A stretch of 6,867 nt of DNA, taken from positions 1 through 6,867 of the forward strand of contig JAJRQS010000159.1 of NCBI GenBank assembly GCA_024280135.1. The letters are read 5' to 3'. The DNA is from Bacteroidota bacterium (GTDB lineage Bacteria > Bacteroidota > Bacteroidia > Chitinophagales > Saprospiraceae). The position numbers and the translations under genes were made by a program. Of the stretch, positions 1 to 5,746 are shown piece after piece. The notes below the pieces were generated by a model, which saw only the letters and a list, made by a program, of their open reading frames with translations, did no database searches and had not been told where the DNA came from. Numbering within the stretch: position 1 is the first letter of the stretch; each line of letters begins with the position of its first letter.

Positions 1-1
1 A

Positions 2-163
2 ATAGGCTCCAGCCTCAAGGTTATTTGCTTTCTCAGAATTTCCAATATCAGGCGACCATTCAAAAGTAAAACCAGTTGTATCTTGTGTAAACGTCAACTC
101 TATCGCACCATCACTCACTCCACAGTGTGCATCAACAGTAGTGATGACAGGTTCTGGCAAATT
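2..163 (-). repeat. Third A-type module (A3), cut by window edge
   Basis: Residues 949-1002. After C945-x-x-C948, the sequence NLPEPVITTVDAHCG, then FEWSPDI and NNLEAGAY, matches the A modules (PPVI...TTCG...WSP; NPVI...ATCG...WSP). This suggests a third five-module block begins here and continues past the left edge. Confidence 0.65.
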
Positions 164-3007
164 ACAAGTGGTGCATTTGTTTACCAAGACGGTCGTCCCA
201 ACAACATCTAAGCTTGCGCAAATGAGTCCTCCACCGTTTATCAATTGAAGGTTAATATCAAAAATACTTGTTGTCCCTAAATCAATGGATGTTTCATCAA
301 AAGTATTCGGATCATAAATAAAAGTATGAATGACAAACGTTCCCGATCCTGCTAAAACAAAACTAGGTGTTGAAGAAATTTGTTTAACAATATCATTAGA
401 AGCTTTTGATAATAAATATCTCGTGACGTAACCAGAAGGAACTATCGCATTTCCATCAGGCGTTGCCGAAATAATCATATTAGGTTTTTGGTCACAGATA
501 TCCGTACTGTCCGTGGTAATAGTTCCAGCAAACACATCACATCCACAAATATCTGGCACATTAATCACATCTTGTTTGGCTTCACAGCCATTCCCATCCG
601 TAATCGTTACGCTATACATCCCAGCATCCAAGCCTGTTCTATCCTTTACATTATCATTTCCCGCAAGGTCTGCCCAATCAAAAGTATATCCGCCTTCTCC
701 TCCATTCACAGTCAAACCAACTGCCCCAGATGCGGTGCAAGTAACAGGTGTAATGGAAGAAAAAATATTTATCGCAAGTGGAGAATTTACAAAGAAACAT
801 CCTTGCCCAGCTATGCAGCCATTACCGTCTTTGACCACAATACAATGCGGCCCTACGAATAATTCCCCATTTGTAATCACACTGTCCGCATGATTTAAAA
901 TTTCAATTGTTGCAGGCTCTACAAACCCCGCTGAATAATTAATATTAAAATCTACAGTCCCATCATGTGTACCTGCACAAGAAGTAAAAACCTCCCCATT
1001 AATCACCACCTCCGCTTGTCCAACAGCATCATTCAACGTAAAACTTAAAGTCGTATCACACCCACTTTGCAGATCCGAAACCAACACCTCATAACTACCT
1101 GCTGCTAGACCCGTATGCGTTGCTCCTGCGCCCCAATCATAGCTATAACTACCCGAACCATCCGCCACCGAAATAGTCACCGAACCATCATTCATTCCAC
1201 AAGTTGGATTATTATTAATGACCGCAGTAGCATCTAGTGTTTTCGATTCATCAATAAATACGGTCACAATATTTTCGCAAGAACCATCTGATACGGTCAC
1301 AAAATGATAACCACCTGATAAGTCCGTTCGCTCATTTAAGGTACTGCCATCAGCCCAAGTATAACTTAAACTAGCAGGAGCCAAAACAGCTTCTCCATTG
1401 GTTCCGCTACAGGAAATATTTGTGGTAGAAACCACATTTGCCGTTGGGCCATTGCCATTGGTTACGGCAAAAGATTTTGAAGTAAAACAAGCATTATTTA
1501 ATTTATCCGTTACCGTAACCGTGTATGTACCGAGCCCAAGTGATTGTCGCTCGTTACCCGGTGCAATGAGTACACCATTCTCTGGAGACCACTCCCAATT
1601 ATAATCATCGGCATCTCCATTTATGAATACTTTGGCACTTCCGTTAAAGTTACCACAAGTCGCTTGATTAATGACTACTTCTGTAATAATTACCGGATTT
1701 GTACAAGCACCTGAACCACATTCATTACCGACATTTACGGCTCCAATAATATACTGACAATCCAAGTTATCCGAAATAGTCACTGCATAAGTACCCGCTT
1801 CTAATCCGGTTCTATTTTTTTCATCATCCGTACCCGCTACATCTTCCCAATCAAATTTATAAGGAGGTACGCCCCCCGTCACATCTAATGTAATTATCCC
1901 TCCGACTGTACAAGTTTGGGCAACTACATTGGGCACTACTTGCAGAGAGGAATTCTCTGTCATCTGTACGGTCGTAGAATCAACAATACACAAACCTAAA
2001 TCTAGCAAGTACGCCGTATAAGTACCCGCCGATAAAAAACCATTTGTAACTGCCAAACCTGTTATATCTTTTATCACTATCGAAGAAGCCTCTCCAAAAG
2101 GAAAGCCCTCCTGTACCTCAAAAACGGCCTCTCCATTACTACCTCCATTACATGCAGCGGGTGTAATAGAAGCTAAACTAATCGACCCGACAGACATAGC
2201 GCTCGTCATACTCACAAATACAGAATCCAAACAACCATTATTATTATCAGTAATATGCACCCAATAATCCCCAGGAGGTAAGGTCGTATTCTCGGAAGAT
2301 GTTCCCCAACTGTAACTATACTCCCCGGATCCTCCACTCACCGCAATACTGGCCGTACCATTTGATTGATTGCAAGTGGCGGGTTCGACAATGGATGAAG
2401 TACTCGATAAAGGATTATTTTCATCAATGGTCACATTCAAAACACTATAACAACTCGTAGCTGGATCGGTAGCCGTAACAGAATAAGTTTTATGCGTTAA
2501 ATTAATACGTGTACTAGAAGTGACTTGATCATCCCACTGAAAAGTTAAATTAGCCGGACCCAATGTTGCTTGACCATTTGAAGATTCACAAGTAGTCGGA
2601 TTAGTGCTTTGGATAAAAGCAGTCGGCCCATCTGTATTCTGAACGATAATGAGGGTGTCAATACTACAATCCGCCACAGAATTATCCGTAATCGTTACTC
2701 GATACGTACCTGCCACTAAATTCGACATTGTATTGGTCGTACTTAAATTGGGTGACCAATTATAGGAATAGTTGGCAGTATTGCCAGACATATTCAAAGT
2801 GATCGCTCCTGTGACCGTTCCACAAGTTGTATTATTCACATCAATAGAAGAAATAACAGGCGGATCTGGACAGATAGCTAGTGGGGAATAATATCCCTCA
2901 TAGACATAATTGTGTCCAGTAGATAAATGATTGGGTGAAATAGCCTCTACAGTTACTAAAATAAATGTAAAAAAGAAGACTAAAAGCCCGTTAAGTTTGT
3001 TTCTCAT
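2..3007 (-). CDS. Large secreted SprB/PKD-repeat surface protein, 3' end beyond window (partial)
   Basis: An uninterrupted minus-strand frame runs from the ATG at 3007-3005 to the left window edge, giving at least 1002 residues without a stop. Residues 1-22 form a signal peptide: basic MRNK, a hydrophobic core LLVFFFTFILV, and a likely cleavage after V-E-A. From about residue 50 the protein is a chain of beta-sandwich-like modules of 71-84 residues. Typical marks are 'TC/SC' followed by N/D-G, an aromatic-x-W strand, 'L-x-AGTY-x-VT-x-(T/S)D' and a second Cys near the module end. This matches SprB-repeat/PKD-like domains of Bacteroidota adhesins and gliding-associated surface proteins. Modules 1-5 and 6-10 form a duplicated five-module block; residues 824-944 are a different domain. 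A C-terminal type IX secretion signal is expected from the family but would lie outside the window. The substrate or partner is unknown. Confidence is high for the gene and class, low for exact function. Confidence 0.9.
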   Translation of the reverse strand, partial: MRNKLNGLLVFFFTFILVTVEAISPNHLSTGHNYVYEGYYSPLAICPDPPVISSIDVNNTTCGTVTGAITLNMSGNTANYSYNWSPNLSTTNTMSNLVAGTYRVTITDNSVADCSIDTLIIVQNTDGPTAFIQSTNPTTCESSNGQATLGPANLTFQWDDQVTSSTRINLTHKTYSVTATDPATSCYSVLNVTIDENNPLSSTSSIVEPATCNQSNGTASIAVSGGSGEYSYSWGTSSENTTLPPGDYWVHITDNNNGCLDSVFVSMTSAMSVGSISLASITPAACNGGSNGEAVFEVQEGFPFGEASSIVIKDITGLAVTNGFLSAGTYTAYLLDLGLCIVDSTTVQMTENSSLQVVPNVVAQTCTVGGIITLDVTGGVPPYKFDWEDVAGTDDEKNRTGLEAGTYAVTISDNLDCQYIIGAVNVGNECGSGACTNPVIITEVVINQATCGNFNGSAKVFINGDADDYNWEWSPENGVLIAPGNERQSLGLGTYTVTVTDKLNNACFTSKSFAVTNGNGPTANVVSTTNISCSGTNGEAVLAPASLSYTWADGSTLNERTDLSGGYHFVTVSDGSCENIVTVFIDESKTLDATAVINNNPTCGMNDGSVTISVADGSGSYSYDWGAGATHTGLAAGSYEVLVSDLQSGCDTTLSFTLNDAVGQAEVVINGEVFTSCAGTHDGTVDFNINYSAGFVEPATIEILNHADSVITNGELFVGPHCIVVKDGNGCIAGQGCFFVNSPLAINIFSSITPVTCTASGAVGLTVNGGEGGYTFDWADLAGNDNVKDRTGLDAGMYSVTITDGNGCEAKQDVINVPDICGCDVFAGTITTDSTDICDQKPNMIISATPDGNAIVPSGYVTRYLLSKASNDIVKQISSTPSFVLAGSGTFVIHTFIYDPNTFDETSIDLGTTSIFDINLQLINGGGLICASLDVVGTTVLVNKCTTCNLPEPVITTVDAHCGVSDGAIELTFTQDTTGFTFEWSPDIGNSEKANNLEAGAY
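176..538 (-). other. Non-SprB domain of about 120 residues between block II and the third A module
   Basis: Residues 824-944 of the surface protein, starting DVFAGTITTDSTDIC. It departs from the SprB-like pattern: there is no aromatic-x-W strand and no AGTY-VTVTD ending. Visible marks are C838, ATPDGNAIVPSGY (849-860), IHTFIYDPNTFD (893-904) and INGGGLICASLD (923-934, C930). From memory, similar segments ('IHT-x-x-YDPNT', 'GGG-x-ICASLD') occur between repeats in surface proteins of Saprospiraceae and Lewinella relatives; I cannot name a Pfam family. It is flanked by Cys pairs at 821/823 and 945/948. Confidence 0.6.
548..1699 (-). repeat. Five-module block II (A2-B2-C2-D2-E2) of the surface protein
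   Basis: Residues about 437-820. The modules are A2 437-516, B2 517-587, C2 588-660, D2 661-740 and E2 741-820. Signatures match block I type by type: WEWSPEN (A), GPTA with NGEAVLAPASLSYTW (B), GSGSYSYDWG (C), VITNGELFVG without Trp (D), FDWADLAGND then RTGLDAG (E). In E, 19 of 29 residues from the FDW motif to the closing 'D' are identical between copies. DNA identity is not obvious by eye, so the duplication is old. Linker residues 429-436, with C430 and C435, separate it from block I. Confidence 0.8.
1724..2860 (-). repeat. Five-module block I (A1-B1-C1-D1-E1) of the surface protein
   Basis: Residues about 50-428. The modules are A1 50-123, B1 124-196, C1 197-267, D1 268-351 and E1 352-428. 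Each has its own signature: A has 'WSP' after the aromatic strand; B opens with 'GPTA' and has NGQATLGPANLTFQW without a glycine-rich loop; C has GSGEYSYSWG; D lacks the central Trp and has VTNGFLSAG; E has FDWEDVAGTD then RTGLEAGTY. The same types recur in the same order in block II. Boundaries were placed by eye. Confidence 0.8.
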
Positions 3008-3104
3008 AAATTGCTCAAAGTTGTTTTCCGAATAAATGGGGCATTTACTATACGGATGCGCACTCCTCAAGGCAAACTGTTTAATCTTACCTTCAATAAG
3101 CATG

Positions 3105-3112
3105 CAAATTTA
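3105..3112 (-). promoter_or_regulatory. Candidate -7 box for the surface-protein gene (TAAATTTG)
   Basis: The minus strand reads TAAATTTG, an exact match to the Bacteroidota -7 consensus TAnnTTTG, about 98 bases upstream of the ATG at 3007. I see no convincing TTG -33 element at the expected 17-23 base spacing. A second exact match, TATATTTG, lies at 3194-3201 on the same strand, also without a clear -33. Both could be chance matches in AT-rich DNA. Confidence 0.3.
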
Positions 3113-3117
3113 ACCCA

Positions 3118-3149
3118 TTGTTTCCTTAAATGCTAATAAATTACCTTTA
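3118..3149 (+). promoter_or_regulatory. Candidate plus-strand promoter upstream of the Crp/Fnr-like gene
   Basis: TTG at 3118-3120 is followed after 21 bases by TACCTTTA at 3142-3149, one base off TAnnTTTG. The spacing fits the Bacteroidota sigma factor, but the box is about 246 bases from the regulator's ATG, implying a long leader. I found no exact -7 box nearer the start; CATCTTTA just before the ATG is two bases off and has no well-spaced TTG. Confidence 0.25.
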
Positions 3150-3295
3150 TTTAATTACATATAGAGCTGATTAATAATAAGTACCACATTTTACAAATAT
3201 AAATAAATAATAATATGTTTTGTTTTTATGCTAAAACCAGACGTTAAAGCACAGTAAAAAAATGAACAAAAGTACAATAAAAAATAAATAAGACT

Positions 3296-3306
3296 CTGAT
3301 AATCAG
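3296..3306. promoter_or_regulatory. Short perfect palindrome CTGAT-A-ATCAG
   Basis: An 11-base palindrome centred on 3301, about 90 bases upstream of the regulator start. The TGAT/ATCA halves resemble FNR half-sites (TTGAT/ATCAA), but the one-base spacer is far shorter than the four bases of a classical FNR box. Confidence 0.2.
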
Positions 3307-3334
3307 CCTAATGTAATAAACGAAAGACAAGTAT

Positions 3335-3357
3335 CAAAATACATTTATACTATTTTG
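3335..3357. promoter_or_regulatory. Inverted repeat CAAAATA-N9-TATTTTG upstream of the regulator
   Basis: CAAAATA (3335-3341) and TATTTTG (3351-3357) are perfect inverted copies separated by 9 bases. The half-site centres are 16 bases apart, and the dyad ends 38 bases before the ATG at 3396. Size and position suit an operator for a dimeric regulator, possibly self-regulation by the Crp-like product. AT-rich surroundings make a chance origin quite possible. Confidence 0.3.
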
Positions 3358-3395
3358 TATTTTTATTTTAAACATATTACCTCCATCTTTACATT

Positions 3396-4073
3396 ATGAC
3401 AGCCAAACAACTAACAATCGACAAGCACCAAGCAACAATTGACCTATTCCAGCAATGCTCTGAACAGACTATTAATGCTATATTTCATGAAGGGCTGGTA
3501 CAATCCTTCACGAAAAACGAACTCATTTATTCGAATACTAATCAACAAGTCCACATACTACTAAATGGTGTGGTCAAGATTTGCAGAAAGAATAACCAAG
3601 ATCAGGTCATGATCAAAGATGTCATCTATCCAGGTAGTTTTTTTGGGGAAGATGTTCTTTTCTCAACTACCGCTTCTGACGAATGTGCCATCTGCATAGA
3701 TCCAAAGACATCGGTACTTTCTATTCCTAAAGAAAAATTTAAAGCCTTAACGACTAGCCATCCCTCATTAATATCTCTTCTGCTCCAAGAGTTAGGGAAA
3801 AAACTCATTCAAAAAGAAGAGAAATTGGCTTCCTTTCATTTTAATGATGCCAAAAGTCGAATCCTGCATTTTATTCGCACAACAGCACAAAAAAATGGCA
3901 TTCAAGTCGGATATGAAGTATTAATCAAACACTCTTTCACGCAACAGGACATAGCCAATATCACCGGGACATCCAGACAAACGGTTACCTTCGTGCTGAA
4001 CGAACTAAAAAAGAACAACATCATTCACTTTGACCGAAAGCGGATTTTAATTCGTGATATGGAGCAGCTTTAA
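3396..4073 (+). CDS. Crp/Fnr-family transcriptional regulator
   Basis: A 225-residue protein, normal length for the family. An N-terminal cyclic-nucleotide-binding beta-roll (about residues 15-125, with VHILLNGVVKI and YPGSFFGED) is followed by a long dimerisation helix (about 112-147) and a C-terminal winged helix-turn-helix (about 150-225). The recognition region is FTQQDIANITGTSRQTV (181-197). The phosphate-binding cassette keeps Gly84-Glu85, but where E. coli CRP has Arg82-Ser83 this protein has Asp/Glu (about D95-E96), so cAMP binding is unlikely. Cysteines at 21, 63, 97 and 100 do not form an N-terminal FNR iron-sulphur motif. In the recognition helix, CRP's Arg-Glu-Thr-Val-Gly-Arg aligns with R194-Q-T-V-T-F199, implying a different DNA target. 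It is divergent from the surface-protein gene and convergent with the thiolase. The ATG at 3396 has no Shine-Dalgarno but an AT-rich leader. The effector is unknown. Confidence 0.9.
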   Translation: MTAKQLTIDKHQATIDLFQQCSEQTINAIFHEGLVQSFTKNELIYSNTNQQVHILLNGVVKICRKNNQDQVMIKDVIYPGSFFGEDVLFSTTASDECAICIDPKTSVLSIPKEKFKALTTSHPSLISLLLQELGKKLIQKEEKLASFHFNDAKSRILHFIRTTAQKNGIQVGYEVLIKHSFTQQDIANITGTSRQTVTFVLNELKKNNIIHFDRKRILIRDMEQL

Positions 4074-4083
4074 TGCACTAAAG
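4068..4083. terminator. Weak inverted repeat spanning both convergent stop codons
   Basis: CTTTA (4068-4072) and TAAAG (4079-4083) are inverted copies with a 6-base loop, overlapping the TAA of the regulator and the TAG of the thiolase. It could serve as a small bidirectional transcription end, but the stem is only 5 A/T-rich base pairs with no clear U-tract, so support is weak. Confidence 0.2.
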
Positions 4084-5256
4084 GCGTTCAATAATCATAG
4101 CTCCAGCTCCACCACCGCCATTACAAATAGCAGCTAATCCATATTTGCTTTTCTTTTGATGCAAGACATTATTCAGGGTAGTTATAATTCTAGAACCTGA
4201 ATTTCCAAGTGGGTGTCCTAATGCAACAGCCCCACCATATACATCTACTTTTTTGGGATCTAAATCAAATTTTTGCATAAAGGCTAAAGTCACCACAGAA
4301 AAGGCTTCATTGATTTCAAAATAACCAATATCCTTCATTTTCAATCCCGCTTTTTTCAATGCCAATTGTGCTGCCACAGGTGGAGCAACTGTAAACCATT
4401 GCGGAGAAAGTGCTGCATCTGCAAAAGAAACAATTCTCGCAACTGGCTTTAAATTATATTTTTTGACGGCTTCCGCACTTGCTAGCACCAACGCAGAGGC
4501 GCCATCATTAATGGTCGAAGCATTAGCGGCTGTGACGGTTCCATTTTTGGTAAAAGCAGGTCTTAGCTTAGGTACTTTTTCAAATTTCACTCTCGTATAT
4601 TCCTCATCTTCTGTAATCATTACGGGTTCTCCTCTTCTTTGCGGCACTGCTACGGGCACTATTTCATTGGCAAAATATCCCTTCTTCGTTGCATTACCTA
4701 CACGCTTATAAGAGTTAATCGCAAATTCATCTTGAGCCTCCCTTGTAATCTTATACTTTTTTGCTGTTTTGTCTGCAAAGACACCCATCGCCGTCTGATC
4801 ATACACATCTATCAATCCATCTCTAGACAAACCATCTACTAATGCGGCATCTCCGTATTTATATCCAAAACGTGCCTTTGGGACATAAAAAGGAATTTGA
4901 GACATATTTTCCATTCCACCTGTCACGACTACATCTTGCAGACCCAACATGATGGCTTGCGCACCAATAGCAGTCGCTTTCATCCCCGAAGCGCAAACTT
5001 TATTGATCGTGGTACTAGGTGTATGATTATCCAATCCTGCTTGCAATGCTGCTTGCCGAGCAGGCGCTTGGCCCAAATTGGCTGAAACTACATTGCCCAT
5101 AAAAACCTCTTGGACTGCCTTTGTCGGTAAATTTGCTTGCGCTAATGCTCCCTTAATAGCCATTCCGCCCAATTCGGTAGCTGATATATTTGAAAATACT
5201 CCGCCAAAACTTCCTATCGGAGTACGGACAGCGGAAACGATATAGACTTCTTTCAT
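4078..5256 (-). CDS. Thiolase, acetyl-CoA C-acetyltransferase type
   Basis: A 392-residue protein, the usual length of biosynthetic-type thiolases, which condense two acetyl-CoA to acetoacetyl-CoA or run the reverse cleavage. All catalytic elements are present: nucleophile C88 in NKVCASGMKA, NEAF at 316-319, H348 in GGAVALGHPLGNSGSR, and C378 in ICNGGGGAGA. The start VYIVSAVRTPIGSFGG is typical. It forms a homotetramer in the cytosol in known relatives. Nothing nearby (no hydroxyacyl-CoA dehydrogenase, CoA transferase or PHA synthase) tells whether it works in beta-oxidation, ketone-body or amino-acid catabolism, or synthesis. It lies 99 bases downstream of the ATL gene on the same strand, with a possible promoter of its own, and converges on the Crp-like gene with 4 bases between stops. 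Class is very confident; the exact acyl-chain preference is not. Confidence 0.95.
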   Translation of the reverse strand: MKEVYIVSAVRTPIGSFGGVFSNISATELGGMAIKGALAQANLPTKAVQEVFMGNVVSANLGQAPARQAALQAGLDNHTPSTTINKVCASGMKATAIGAQAIMLGLQDVVVTGGMENMSQIPFYVPKARFGYKYGDAALVDGLSRDGLIDVYDQTAMGVFADKTAKKYKITREAQDEFAINSYKRVGNATKKGYFANEIVPVAVPQRRGEPVMITEDEEYTRVKFEKVPKLRPAFTKNGTVTAANASTINDGASALVLASAEAVKKYNLKPVARIVSFADAALSPQWFTVAPPVAAQLALKKAGLKMKDIGYFEINEAFSVVTLAFMQKFDLDPKKVDVYGGAVALGHPLGNSGSRIITTLNNVLHQKKSKYGLAAICNGGGGAGAMIIERL

Positions 5257-5293
5257 TTTATTTGGTTATCATTTGGTTTGCAATTATGCTTGA

Positions 5294-5324
5294 CAAATGT
5301 CGCGAAAATTCTACTGCTATGCAA
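5294..5324 (-). promoter_or_regulatory. Candidate promoter for the thiolase gene
   Basis: On the minus strand TTG (5324-5322) is followed after 20 bases by GACATTTG (5301-5294), one base off the Bacteroidota -7 consensus TAnnTTTG. The -7 box is 37 bases upstream of the thiolase ATG at 5256, in the gap after the ATL gene. Spacing and position fit well, but it is a consensus match only. Confidence 0.35.
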
Positions 5325-5355
5325 GTATTCAATCAAGCGATCGGTTAGAAAGATC

Positions 5356-5673
5356 TCATAACAACTCCAAAGGATCCCAAACCACTAAATCGAAATTTAC
5401 CACACAATTATCCAAAACCTCAACTCCTTCCTGCTCTAATAATTCTTGCATGGTCGAAGGCGTCGCAAAACTACCTCGCCCAGATAATTCTCCTTTTCGA
5501 TTAACGACACGATGGGCAGGAATATTCGCTCCATTTTTATTGCACTGATTTAATGCCCATCCCACTACCCTAGCAGAACCCAATGCCAGAAAATCCGAAA
5601 TACGACCATAAGTCGTAACTTTTCCTTCAGGAATAAGCTTCACCAGGTCATATATATTCTCTTGGTGGGTCAT
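5356..5673 (-). CDS. Alkyltransferase-like (ATL) protein, MGMT DNA-binding family without the active cysteine
   Basis: A 105-residue single-domain protein of the O6-alkylguanine-DNA alkyltransferase (MGMT/Ogt) C-terminal family. Conserved features are IPEGKVTTYG (14-23, with the Tyr that rotates the DNA phosphate), ARVVGWAL with the Arg 'finger' R35, and PAHRVVNRKG at 52-61. In true alkyltransferases the last motif is PCHRV and its Cys accepts the alkyl group; here it is Ala53, so the protein should bind but not repair the lesion. Known ATL proteins (S. pombe Atl1, E. coli Atl/YbaZ, with Trp at this position) bind O6-alkylguanine and route it to nucleotide excision repair. The C-terminal 'GVEV...F-x-L-x-x-WDP' is standard, and length and start fit the family. 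It lies 73 bases downstream of recA on the same strand and may be co-transcribed, which suits a repair role. The only Cys residues (C44, C89) are not in the active-site motif. Confidence 0.9.
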   Translation of the reverse strand: MTHQENIYDLVKLIPEGKVTTYGRISDFLALGSARVVGWALNQCNKNGANIPAHRVVNRKGELSGRGSFATPSTMQELLEQEGVEVLDNCVVNFDLVVWDPLELL

Positions 5674-5746
5674 GTATTGCTATGCGCTGTATTTGATCGA
5701 AAATTATCTTGGCTTTTCTTTTAAAGAGAAAAACTCAACCATTACC

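Larger units (their letters stand above)
3008..3395. other. Divergent AT-rich intergenic region between surface-protein and regulator genes
   Basis: These 388 bases separate two divergent starts. I find no convincing small gene, tRNA or terminator. The region is strongly AT-rich, especially 3121-3395. It holds minus-strand -7-like boxes at 3105-3112 and 3194-3201, a plus-strand promoter-like pair at 3118-3149, and two dyads at 3296-3306 and 3335-3357. It most likely carries the promoters and operators of both flanking genes. Confidence 0.6.

Noticed and set aside
488..893. Two overlapping plus-strand open frames of about 125 codons, and a third at 1398-1604
   Set aside because: They lie antisense inside the long surface-protein frame, whose translation is a clear repeat protein. 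Their products show no recognisable domains and arise from low stop-codon density on the opposite strand.
2..3007. The repeated modules as a CRISPR array or DNA-level tandem repeat
   Set aside because: The repetition is at protein level with diverged DNA and an open reading frame throughout; there are no identical short repeats with regular spacers.
3626..3808. Minus-strand open frame of 60 codons inside the regulator gene
   Set aside because: It is antisense to a well-supported Crp/Fnr-type protein and its product has no recognisable features.
4463..5085. Three plus-strand open frames of 62-82 codons across the thiolase gene
   Set aside because: They are antisense shadows of a thiolase in which all catalytic motifs are intact.
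5297..5548. Plus-strand 83-codon open frame over the ATL gene
   Set aside because: It is antisense to the ATL protein, which has the full family motif set; its own product looks random.
5714..5732. Inverted repeat TTTTCT-N7-AGAAAA between recA and the ATL gene as a terminator
   Set aside because: The stem is 6 bp with one G-C pair and no stable core. It is too weak to call a terminator, and the two genes may be co-transcribed.
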